Shown: positions 8,395 to 14,867, counted from the stretch's first letter. The stretch is 17,528 nt of DNA from Pseudoselenomonas ruminantium (GCA_002448495.1 DJYL01000039.1:1-17528), one strand, 5' to 3'. Notes: a model not told the origin generated them from the sequence alone. Translations and numbers: made by a program.

Positions 8395-9156
8395 TTAAAA
8401 CAGACTCAACACCAATTTGCCGATAAGCACGGTAGTCATAACGATAAACAAAGGGCGTACATAACCGACGCCCTTTTTTAGTGCCATACTTGCTCCGCAG
8501 TAAGCCCCGGCAATCATAGCAAGCCCCATAGGAATCGCATGGGCAAAATCAATCTGCCCCAAATAACCAAAGAAAATCACCGCCGAAATATTGCTGGCAA
8601 AATTGAGCGTGCGGGCATTGGCCGCCGCCCCTAAAAAATCAAAACCAACCATCAACAGGCCAAAGAGCATAAACGAACCGGCACCGGGGCCAAAAAAGCC
8701 GTCATAAAAGCCCAGCGAAAAAGCCACCAATCCCGCTAATAACAGCATCCTTGTGGACAAACCCGTGTATTTATTTTCCCGGCCCCAATCCTTTTTGAAG
8801 ATACTGTATACCAGCACCACAATCAGCATAACCACCACCAACGGGCGCAGGATTTCCGGCGGCAGCAGCTGTACGGTAAACACACCTAAAGCCGAACCGA
8901 TAAAGGACAGCGGGAACAGCCGCCGCATCAGATAACCATCGACCTTCCCTGACCGCACAAAGGTCAGAAAGCTGGTGCAGCTGCCCATGACCGCCGCGCA
9001 CTTATTGGTTCCCAAGGCCATTACCGGCGGCAGTCCCGTCCAGAGAAGCGCCGGAACAGAAATCAGCCCGCCGCCCCCTACGACAGAATCAATAAAGGCC
9101 GCCATAAAACCAAAAAAAAGCAAAAAAGCCAACATTCCTGCATCTAAAAATTCCAT
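8395..9156 (-). CDS. TauE/SafE family permease (YfcA-like)
   Basis: An inner-membrane permease of the TauE/SafE family, which includes exporters of sulfite, sulfoacetate and related organic anions. The substrate here cannot be read from sequence. It has 253 residues, about eight hydrophobic segments and the internal duplication of the family. The first half carries FIDSVVGGGGLISVPALL and ALGTNKCAA. The second half carries GFYDGFFGPGAGSF and ANARTLNFASN, as in YfcA proteins. I place the start at 9154-9156 (MEFLDAG), with GAGGA about 7 nt upstream. An open frame reaches back to 9288, but that 44-residue extension is polar, cysteine-rich and unlike the family. The gene is divergent from thrE and ends about 55 nt before the promoter of the yybS operon. 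No hairpin terminator is seen between them, so some read-through is possible. Confidence 0.88.
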   Translation of the reverse strand: MEFLDAGMLAFLLFFGFMAAFIDSVVGGGGLISVPALLWTGLPPVMALGTNKCAAVMGSCTSFLTFVRSGKVDGYLMRRLFPLSFIGSALGVFTVQLLPPEILRPLVVVMLIVVLVYSIFKKDWGRENKYTGLSTRMLLLAGLVAFSLGFYDGFFGPGAGSFMLFGLLMVGFDFLGAAANARTLNFASNISAVIFFGYLGQIDFAHAIPMGLAMIAGAYCGASMALKKGVGYVRPLFIVMTTVLIGKLVLSLF

Positions 9157-9196
9157 GCTCATTTCCTCACTTACGCCCCCAATTATTACTGCCTCT

Positions 9197-9225
9197 ATTC
9201 TAGCACAACAAATGCATCCCTTAAA
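9197..9225 (-). promoter_or_regulatory. Probable promoter of the TauE-family gene
   Basis: On the minus strand, an extended -10 (TGC then TAGAAT, 9197-9202) with a weak -35 (TTTAAG, 9220-9225) at 17 nt. The leader to the chosen ATG would be about 35 nt. The poor -35 keeps this tentative. Confidence 0.4.
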
Positions 9226-9246
9226 ACCTTTTTCGCCCCGCTGGTC

Positions 9247-9275
9247 TTTACATCTATATCTTACTGCCTTACAAT
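9247..9275 (+). promoter_or_regulatory. Promoter of the thrE-azlC operon
   Basis: The boxes are TTTACA (9247-9252), 17 nt, TACAAT (9270-9275). The expected start point is near 9282, inside a run of TTTACA repeats. The same pair of boxes at the same spacing precedes azlD. Confidence 0.65.
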
Positions 9276-9277
9276 AG

Positions 9278-9305
9278 TTTACATACATTTACAGTTATGT
9301 TTACA
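9278..9305 (+). repeat. Three TTTACA direct repeats over the thrE transcription start
   Basis: TTTACA occurs at 9278, 9288 and 9300, 10 and 12 bp apart. That is about one helix turn each, so all copies face the same side of the DNA. The -35 box of the promoter is itself TTTACA at 9247, 31 bp upstream. The position over the start point suggests a regulator binding in tandem, but AT-rich chance cannot be excluded. Confidence 0.4.
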
Positions 9306-9328
9306 CTTTATCAAAAGGAAGGGATATT

Positions 9329-10657
9329 TTGCTGGAAGACAAGGATGAAATATTAAACAAACCCTTTGCAGAAATCGGCGAAAAACTGCATCTGCTCCTG
9401 CAGACCGGTGCCCTGTTAATGGAGAATGGTGCCGACAGTGACCGCACAGTACGGGATATGCGGCGGGCGGCGGCCTTTATGGGCATCGACAGCGAACACA
9501 TGCACCAGCATGTGCTCTATACCACCTTGATGTTAAATGTCAGTGACAGCCGTCACTCCTACACGGAATTCTGCAAATATCAAAAACACGGGATTAACAT
9601 GACTACCCTGTCAGCAGTCAGCAAACTGACCTGGCGGGCACTGGCGCAGAATTACAGTCTGGAGGCATTCCGGCGGCAGCTCAACAACATCCGCAATCTG
9701 CCACGGGCATATCCTGTCTGGCTGACTGCGTTAGGTGCCGGGGCTGCGTGCGGCGGATTCTGCAAGCTCTTTGGCGGCAGCTGGCTGGATTTTCTCTTAA
9801 CCGCCATCTGTTCTCTGCTGGGATTTTATGTGCGGCGCCTTTGCACCGCTTACGCGTTTAATACCTATGCCACCATTGCCATTACCTCCTTTGTAACGAC
9901 CATTCTGGCATGGAGTACCCAGTTCCTTACCGGCGGGCTGAACTGGTATCCGCTTATCGCCTGCACCTTATTCCTTGTACCGGGCATTCCTTTGATAAAC
10001 GCCGTTGATGACCTGCTCAATAACTTTATCGTGGCAGGCATGACCCGCGCCATGCACACGGTACTGGTCGTCAGCAGCATGACCTTCGGCATTGTTATCG
10101 CCATAAGGCTTTGCGGGGTGACAGACTTCACCCATGTGCAGCTGACGCCGGAAACCGTCTACTTTTCCCATGCCGTTGCCGCAGCCATCGGCGCTGTTGG
10201 CTTTTCCATCATCTTTAACGTCCCGCCCCGGATTCTGCCCGTAGTGGCAGTTGGCGGCATCATTACCGTACTCATCCGCAATATCACCGTATTGGAATTG
10301 GGCTTTTCCCAGACCGCCGGCTCCTTTCTGGGCGCAGCCGTTGTCGGGCTTATCGCCCTAAAGGCCATTCACTGGTTCCATACGCCCAATATCGTTATGA
10401 CCATTCCTTCAGCTATCCCCATGATTCCCGGCGTGCTCCTGTACCGCCTGCTCTTTGCCCTCCTAAATATTCACTCCATTACCGCTGAAGAATTCTTCAC
10501 CAGCCTGCAAAGCGGCATTGACGGCATCACCATTGTCATCGGCATTGCCGTAGGTGTGGCGATTCCCAATATCTTTATCCATCGCCAGATTGAACGGCGC
10601 AAACAGGATAATGTAGCCAGACTGCTGGCCAAAAGATATGCCGAAAGCGAAGATTAA
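9329..10657 (+). CDS. Threonine/serine exporter, fused ThrE-ThrE_2
   Basis: An inner-membrane exporter of the ThrE family, expected to expel threonine, serine or related solutes. The 442 residues contain both halves that are separate proteins (YjjP and YjjB) in E. coli. The cytoplasmic N-terminus (about 12-125) has the family signature LLMENGADSDRTVRDM. The first membrane block (about 128-260) has the loop LVPGIPLINAVDDLL (216-230). The second block (about 278-418) has the equivalent loop IPSAIPMIPGVLLYR (359-373). I take the TTG at 9329-9331 as start: AAGGAAGG lies about 6 nt upstream, and the next ATG (codon 31) would delete the conserved signature. The 33-nt gap to azlC and the lack of a terminator point to one transcript with azlC. 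Confidence 0.9.
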   Translation: MLEDKDEILNKPFAEIGEKLHLLLQTGALLMENGADSDRTVRDMRRAAAFMGIDSEHMHQHVLYTTLMLNVSDSRHSYTEFCKYQKHGINMTTLSAVSKLTWRALAQNYSLEAFRRQLNNIRNLPRAYPVWLTALGAGAACGGFCKLFGGSWLDFLLTAICSLLGFYVRRLCTAYAFNTYATIAITSFVTTILAWSTQFLTGGLNWYPLIACTLFLVPGIPLINAVDDLLNNFIVAGMTRAMHTVLVVSSMTFGIVIAIRLCGVTDFTHVQLTPETVYFSHAVAAAIGAVGFSIIFNVPPRILPVVAVGGIITVLIRNITVLELGFSQTAGSFLGAAVVGLIALKAIHWFHTPNIVMTIPSAIPMIPGVLLYRLLFALLNIHSITAEEFFTSLQSGIDGITIVIGIAVGVAIPNIFIHRQIERRKQDNVARLLAKRYAESED

Positions 10658-10690
10658 ACGCATTAGGAACTAGAGGAAAGAAGGTTACAT

Positions 10691-11410
10691 ATGACTCTGA
10701 CAACAACCATCTCCCCCAAAAGAGCCCCCTTTATGGAAGGCATACGCGACGGTACTCCCATCGCCCTGGGCTATCTGGTAGTAGCCTTTACGCTGGGCAT
10801 TGCCGCCCGCAACGCCGGACTCACGGCTTTTGAAGGATTTTTAGCCAGCTTTTTCAATAACGCTTCAGCCGGAGAATACGCCGCCTTTACCATCATTGCC
10901 GCCGATGCTCCCTATCTGGAACTGGCGATTATGACGCTGGTGGCCAACGCCCGCTACCTCCTGATGAGCTGCGTCGTCAGCCAAAAATTTTCTCCAGATA
11001 CCAGTATTCTCCACCGCATACTGGTGGGCTTTGATATCACCGATGAAATCTTCGGTATCACCATCGCGAGAAAAGGCCCCTTGAATCCCTATTACAATTA
11101 CGGCGCTATGAGCGTGGCTCTGCCGGGCTGGTCTGTCGGCACCGCCTTGGGCGTAATGGCGGGGAACCTCCTGCCCGAAGCCGCGGTGAGCGCCCTTAGC
11201 GTGGCCCTGTTCGGCATGTTTATCTGGGTCATCATCCCCCCCGCCAGAGACAACCGCATTATCGGCGCACTCGTCGCCATAAGCTTTATCGCCAGCTTCG
11301 CCTGCGCCAATCTGCCCGTAATCAGCGACCTGTCCGGCGGCACGCGGACGATTATCCTGACCATAGCCATCGCCGCCATTGGAGCCATCCTGCATCCGAT
11401 AAAAGAATAA
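10691..11410 (+). CDS. azlC: AzlC family branched-chain amino-acid exporter, large subunit
   Basis: The large membrane subunit of an AzlCD-type exporter, which in characterised cases expels branched-chain amino acids or their analogues. At 239 residues it has the usual length. The N-terminal segment FMEGIRDGTPIALGYLVVAF and the re-entrant region with FFNNASAGEYAAF (near 54-66) are typical of the family, followed by several hydrophobic helices to the C-terminus. AGAGGAAAGAAGG precedes the ATG. AzlC normally works with the small protein AzlD encoded immediately after it. Here the next plus-strand gene is azlD at 14330, about 2.9 kb away, beyond two genes on the other strand. It probably shares the thrE transcript. 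Confidence 0.92.
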   Translation: MTLTTTISPKRAPFMEGIRDGTPIALGYLVVAFTLGIAARNAGLTAFEGFLASFFNNASAGEYAAFTIIAADAPYLELAIMTLVANARYLLMSCVVSQKFSPDTSILHRILVGFDITDEIFGITIARKGPLNPYYNYGAMSVALPGWSVGTALGVMAGNLLPEAAVSALSVALFGMFIWVIIPPARDNRIIGALVAISFIASFACANLPVISDLSGGTRTIILTIAIAAIGAILHPIKE

Positions 11411-11419
11411 ACAGCGAAA

Positions 11420-11524
11420 AGCAATTATATCGTAATAAGCCCGTGGGGCCGGTAATGCTTTTCCGCAGCTTTTGACAAGCTTGTCTATGGCGGAGCAATT
11501 ATATCATACTAAGCCCACACGGGC
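11420..11524. repeat. Pair of 23-bp direct repeats with small hairpins
   Basis: Between the convergent genes azlC and the symporter, AGCAATTATATCrTAmTAAGCCC occurs at 11420-11442 and 11494-11516, matching at 21 of 23 bases. Each copy runs into a GCCC-N3/4-GGGC hairpin with a different loop (GTG, ACAC). GCCCGTG of the first copy (11439-11445) can also pair with CACGGGC after the second (11518-11524). Between the copies lie TTCCGC/GCGGAG arms around the 12-bp palindrome GACAAGCTTGTC. I do not recognise the element. It may be a dispersed intergenic repeat or a poor bidirectional terminator, as no clear T-run follows. Confidence 0.6.
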
Positions 11525-11554
11525 GCCTTTATACTACGATGTTAACAATATCAG

Positions 11555-13180
11555 CTAGGAATGATAAACCGCCTCATCCACCTGCATTTCCTTCCCTGCC
11601 ACCAAAAATGCCGATGTAATATCGCCCACCACATTCTGCGCCGTTCCCGGCATATCAATAATCGGCTCAATGCCGATAAAATGCATAACCGCTGTTCCCG
11701 GAATGCCCATATTCTCCAAAATCGGCGGCATAACGAGAAGACCTACACCGGTCATCGCCATCAGGAACTCCACACAGAACAGGGAAAAGATAAAGTCCAC
11801 ATCCATCTCCACCGAAAACGTACACGCGAGCATCATAGAGATTACGGACACATAATAAGCTGTACCGTCCATGTTGAACTGCATACCTACCGGTACCGTA
11901 AATTTCGTAATCCGCTCATTCATGCCCAGCTTTTCCACACAAAATTTCAGCGTTGCTGGCAGGCAGGCGCTGGAATTACTGCTGGAAAATGGCAGCGCAC
12001 TAAATGGTACCGTTTTTTGTAGAAACGGCAGGGGAGAACAACGGCCAGCCAGAAAAATCAGCAAGGCCGCCACGATAAAGCTGAGTGGCAGGCCCAACGC
12101 AATAACCAGCAACATCCGGCCATACGTCCAAAGGCCAATAATCCCCAGCTGCATAACCATCTTGACTGTGGATATACACACCAAAAACGGCAACAGCATA
12201 CTCATAGTCTGAACAACATTCATCGTAAAGTTGCTCATAAAGCGAACCCCTTCACGAGCCCAATCCAGTTGTCCATCCATTTTGTTCAGGATAAAACCAC
12301 AAAAACAGGCCAGAAACAAGGTCTGCATAATGTTATTGGTGGAAAAAGGCGAAACCACATTCCCCGGCACAATACCCGCTAAAAGCGACCCCACTGTAAT
12401 ACCCGGAGCATTACCCATATTGCCATCAATTGTAAGGGTGGCCAAAATTTCCGGCATCCCCCCCATAAGATATCCTGCCAACAAACCGGCTGCTACGAAA
12501 AAAGCCAGTTTCAACAAGGACCATATGACCACATGCCAGCCAATACGCCCGATATTACTGGAATAGGACATACTAATGATTCCTTCGATAACCGAAAAAA
12601 ATATCATCGGTGCAATCGCCATCATCAATGCGCTGATAAATACCGTCTGTATCGGTTCAATAACAGCTGCCGCCAGCCAGTCCTTACCTTCCTGAGCGGC
12701 ACCAAAGTACAGCAGGGCGCCAACAACCGTGCCACTAACCAGGCCTGCCAGGATTCTGCGCACTTCCTGATACTCCGGGTCACGGAGCCTGATGGTCACA
12801 ATATTTTCGCCCCGCCGCCTGCTGCGCGTATATTTCAACTTTTTACGGTGGGCCTTCAGTATCGCATACCCCGGCAGCTCAGATTCTGCGTCCTCTGGCA
12901 GCATAAGCAGGGGATTATAAGCCTCGCCTTTAGCAGCCAGCAGAAATTTTAACCGATGAAAAGACTTTTGCCAACTCATAATCAGGCTAAAGTCTTGCGG
13001 ATTTTTGTCATGCTTGGCAAAGCGCTGAAAAGTTTCCTCGACGAGCAGCTGCATCACATAGATTTCATGCGGCTCAGCCTTCTCACTGACCAACTTTTCC
13101 GCAATCCAGTCCATAGCCTGCGAAAAATTTTCCCAGGTAATGACAAACGAATTATCACTTATTCGAGCGTTATCAGCCAT
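11555..13180 (-). CDS. Dicarboxylate/amino-acid:cation symporter with N-terminal RsbW-like domain
   Basis: A secondary transporter of the DAACS (SDF, GltP/SstT) family with a soluble N-terminal addition; 541 residues against about 400-430 for the family. Residues 1-135 read like an RsbW/SpoIIAB-type ATPase (HATPase_c_2). There is a helix with LLVEETFQRFAKH (45-57) at the N-box, KGEAYNPL (84-91) at the G1 box, and ELPGYAILKAH followed by a closing strand ENIVTIRL. The key residues are changed (N-box Asn to Arg, G1 Asp to Ala), so ATP hydrolysis looks lost. The transporter starts near 140 and has the HP1 loop SSSNSSACLPATL (399-411), the NMDGT motif (436-440) and D509-M-P-G-T-A-Q-N516. GltPh has Arg397 where this protein has Gly512, which suggests a neutral rather than acidic amino-acid substrate. 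It overlaps the upstream gene by 22 nt with only a weak ribosome site. Confidence 0.88.
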   Translation of the reverse strand: MADNARISDNSFVITWENFSQAMDWIAEKLVSEKAEPHEIYVMQLLVEETFQRFAKHDKNPQDFSLIMSWQKSFHRLKFLLAAKGEAYNPLLMLPEDAESELPGYAILKAHRKKLKYTRSRRRGENIVTIRLRDPEYQEVRRILAGLVSGTVVGALLYFGAAQEGKDWLAAAVIEPIQTVFISALMMAIAPMIFFSVIEGIISMSYSSNIGRIGWHVVIWSLLKLAFFVAAGLLAGYLMGGMPEILATLTIDGNMGNAPGITVGSLLAGIVPGNVVSPFSTNNIMQTLFLACFCGFILNKMDGQLDWAREGVRFMSNFTMNVVQTMSMLLPFLVCISTVKMVMQLGIIGLWTYGRMLLVIALGLPLSFIVAALLIFLAGRCSPLPFLQKTVPFSALPFSSSNSSACLPATLKFCVEKLGMNERITKFTVPVGMQFNMDGTAYYVSVISMMLACTFSVEMDVDFIFSLFCVEFLMAMTGVGLLVMPPILENMGIPGTAVMHFIGIEPIIDMPGTAQNVVGDITSAFLVAGKEMQVDEAVYHS

Positions 13181-14109
13181 AAAATCTTCGCTTTCTTCAG
13201 GTCAGCCAAACGCTGCAGCTGCAACTTATTCAAGCCTCTTTCGCTGTAAAGCTGGATGGGGTTGCTAAACAGTGGAATCTGTTTCACCTTCAGCCCCTGT
13301 GCCGCAATGAACTTCTGTACTTCTTCGTCACTATTGAAGAATTTCTGGTCAAAATCAGCATCGGCAATATCCTCGTAAACTTTTGCCGATTCCTTGTAGA
13401 CTTCACGCGCATTTTTCTCGCCATAAACCACTTTGGATGCGCCCATAACAAAATCGCGGGCAGAAAAGTCCGTAGTAATATAGCAGCCACCATGTTTTTG
13501 CAAAATAGCCTTGATATTCTGCAGAACGCTGGCCTGCTGTTCATGGGTCAGATACATCATCAGTCCGTCCATAGTAATGCAGACAGGCCCTTGCATCAAA
13601 TCTGCCGCCGCCATCATCTGCTCCTTGTCGGTTGCATCTGCGACTTCATACGAAGCCAGCTTCAGTTCATCAGGCTTCAGGCATTTTTTCAGATAGTTGT
13701 TGCCATAGACTGCCACAGCCGGGAACTCTGCCCCGACAAACCGAATCCCCTGCCGGGCCATATAAAGCCCACGGGAGGAAAAACCACAGGCAATGTCCAT
13801 GACATTCTTATAGCCATTTTGCTGGATATACTGATTGAGCGCGGCATAGCGCATCTCATGATAAAGCATATTCACCGGCTGCAGCGTATAAAAATTCTTG
13901 ATTTTTCCCGTGAACAACAGATGCTGCTTGCCCGTGGCCTTGGCATATTCAGCCGCCTCCGGCACACCGGCCTCCCGCAGCCAAAACAGCGACGTATAGG
14001 CCGTATAAGAAACCGGCTCAAACTCCGCAGCCCAGCTTTTTCCACTCAGTAGTAGGAATAAGCCCAAAACCAAAACAGACAGCCATCTGACTGGCAATAA
14101 TTTATGCAT
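13159..14109 (-). CDS. Exported protein with a leucine-carboxyl-methyltransferase-like fold
   Basis: The 316-residue product starts with a clear signal peptide: MHK, an Arg, a hydrophobic core (about 9-22) and a signal peptidase I site at SWA/AEF near residue 27. There is no lipobox cysteine. The mature part resembles class I SAM-dependent methyltransferases of the LCM group. It has motif I NVMDIACGFSSRG (102-114), an acidic residue after the next strand (VGAEFPAV, about 125-132) and the family-like ITMDGLMMYLTHEQ (178-191). Export is odd because SAM is a cytoplasmic cofactor. The protein may have lost catalysis, bind another ligand, or stay anchored. I chose the ATG at 14107-14109, about 10 nt after AAGGG, over the GTG three codons upstream. 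It is the first gene of a pair with the symporter. The substrate is unknown. Confidence 0.75.
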   Translation of the reverse strand: MHKLLPVRWLSVLVLGLFLLLSGKSWAAEFEPVSYTAYTSLFWLREAGVPEAAEYAKATGKQHLLFTGKIKNFYTLQPVNMLYHEMRYAALNQYIQQNGYKNVMDIACGFSSRGLYMARQGIRFVGAEFPAVAVYGNNYLKKCLKPDELKLASYEVADATDKEQMMAAADLMQGPVCITMDGLMMYLTHEQQASVLQNIKAILQKHGGCYITTDFSARDFVMGASKVVYGEKNAREVYKESAKVYEDIADADFDQKFFNSDEEVQKFIAAQGLKVKQIPLFSNPIQLYSERGLNKLQLQRLADLKKAKILWLITLE

Positions 14110-14268
14110 GTTCAACACACCCTTCCCTAATAATAAAAAAACATCTTGAGAATATTTCGCCCAAGGTGTTGATATCTCCTGCCATCAGCAATTTTTATTT
14201 CATCAGCCTGCAGACTGTTTTCTTTTCTCTTTATATCCCTAAACCAGGCAAAGTGTTATTATTTTTTC

Positions 14269-14297
14269 TTTACAATTCCTCGCCACACACCTACAAT
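14269..14297 (+). promoter_or_regulatory. Promoter of azlD
   Basis: TTTACA (14269-14274), 17 nt, TACAAT (14292-14297), identical in both boxes and spacing to the thrE promoter. TACATA follows 9 nt after the first base of the -10 box, as it does (at 10 nt) upstream of thrE. The start point would be near 14304. The leader for the divergent methyltransferase-like gene lies to the left, and I see no convincing promoter for it. Confidence 0.65.
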
Positions 14298-14329
14298 GGA
14301 TACATATAAATGAGGAAAGGACTCGTACT

Positions 14330-14638
14330 ATGAACCACGACATCTATATCTACCTGCTTGTTATGAGCGCGGTGACGCTGGCCATCCGCATATTGCCCGT
14401 CACCCTTATCCGCCGTCCCATCAAGAATCAATTTTTACGGTCATTTCTGTTCTACGTCCCCTATGTGACGCTGGCGGTCATGACCTTTCCCGCCATTATG
14501 GATGCCACGCGCAGCCCCTATGCGGGACTTTTGGCCCTCATTGTCGGTATTGGCCTTGCCTGGAAGGGCTTCAGCCTGTTTAAGGTGGCTGCCGCCTGCT
14601 GTATTGTGGTATTCGGCGTGGAACTGATTCTCCTTTGA
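14330..14638 (+). CDS. azlD: AzlD family branched-chain amino-acid exporter, small subunit
   Basis: A 102-residue membrane protein of the AzlD family, the small partner of AzlC in an amino-acid exporter. It shows four hydrophobic segments (about 5-23, 36-55, 61-77, 83-101). The family-like stretch AIRILPVTLIRR (18-29) lies after the first segment, followed by a short basic loop and FYVPYVTLAVMTFPAIM. The ATG at 14330 is preceded by GAGGAAAGG at about 9 nt. The usual place of azlD is directly behind azlC, often with overlapping codons. Here it stands alone behind its own promoter and before a terminator hairpin. It presumably still pairs with the AzlC at 10691. Confidence 0.9.
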   Translation: MNHDIYIYLLVMSAVTLAIRILPVTLIRRPIKNQFLRSFLFYVPYVTLAVMTFPAIMDATRSPYAGLLALIVGIGLAWKGFSLFKVAAACCIVVFGVELILL

Positions 14639-14760
14639 CACTTAATAGAAAAAGCAATACGATACAAGTATCCCACGCCGCTACGCATCCCGGCGATAAA
14701 GAAATAGAATATATCGCTAACGCTGGCATAACAGCAATCAAAAATTAAAATAATCTCGCA
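14639..14760. other. Non-coding spacer with overlapping dyads
   Basis: No gene is visible between azlD and the terminator. The stretch holds several small dyads: GATAC-AA-GTATC (14661-14672), CGCCG-N10-CGGCG (14676-14695) and GGCGATA/TATCGCT (14692-14718). The last two share bases, so they cannot form together. It begins with AAAAGCAAT, also found at the start of the repeat pair near 11420. It may be 3' untranslated sequence of azlD or a decayed intergenic repeat. Confidence 0.35.
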
Positions 14761-14796
14761 AAAATCCCTTGAAAGCCACTGCTCTCAGGGGATTTT
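14761..14796 (+). terminator. Hairpin terminator between azlD and the bio operon
   Basis: Two 15-nt arms (14761-14775 and 14782-14796) pair at 14 positions, including one G-T wobble, with one mismatch and the 6-nt loop CCACTG. The A-tract at the base on one side and the T-tract on the other let it end transcription in either direction, chiefly the azlD transcript. Confidence 0.8.
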
Positions 14797-14801
14797 CCAA
14801 T

Positions 14802-14867
14802 TACTCCTTCATCGTTTTAGTTAACCCATTTTATAATATCGGTTGACATAAAAGTAATGAAGGAGTA
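14802..14867. repeat. 11-bp inverted repeat framing the biotin operator
   Basis: TACTCCTTCAT (14802-14812) and ATGAAGGAGTA (14857-14867) are perfect reverse complements. They enclose the BirA-type site with 5 nt on the left and 7 nt on the right. The right arm lies in the promoter spacer and touches the -10 box. It could be a second operator or an extended binding region. In RNA it would form a stem only if transcription began further upstream. Confidence 0.55.
14818..14849. promoter_or_regulatory. BirA-type biotin operator
   Basis: TAGTTAACC (14818-14826), 14 nt, GGTTGACAT (14841-14849). The known BirA site in firmicutes and other bacteria is TTGTTAACC-N14-16-GGTTAACAA. The left half matches 8 of 9 and the right half 7 of 9. 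The right half contains the -35 box of bioA, so BirA charged with biotinyl-AMP would block the promoter when biotin is plentiful. Confidence 0.8.

Noticed and set aside
7865..8398. A 177-codon plus-strand frame opposite yybS
   Set aside because: Gln/His/Arg-rich antisense shadow of a membrane protein, as expected from reading hydrophobic codons backwards.
9157..9288. A 44-residue N-terminal extension of the TauE-family permease
   Set aside because: The open frame extends this far, but the extension is polar and cysteine-rich, covers the likely promoter, and the family starts at the first membrane helix. GAGGA fits the ATG at 9156.
11494..11516. TATAAT on the minus strand inside each 23-bp repeat as a promoter
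   Set aside because: No -35 box at a suitable distance and no gene downstream on that strand within azlC. The signal is part of the repeat.
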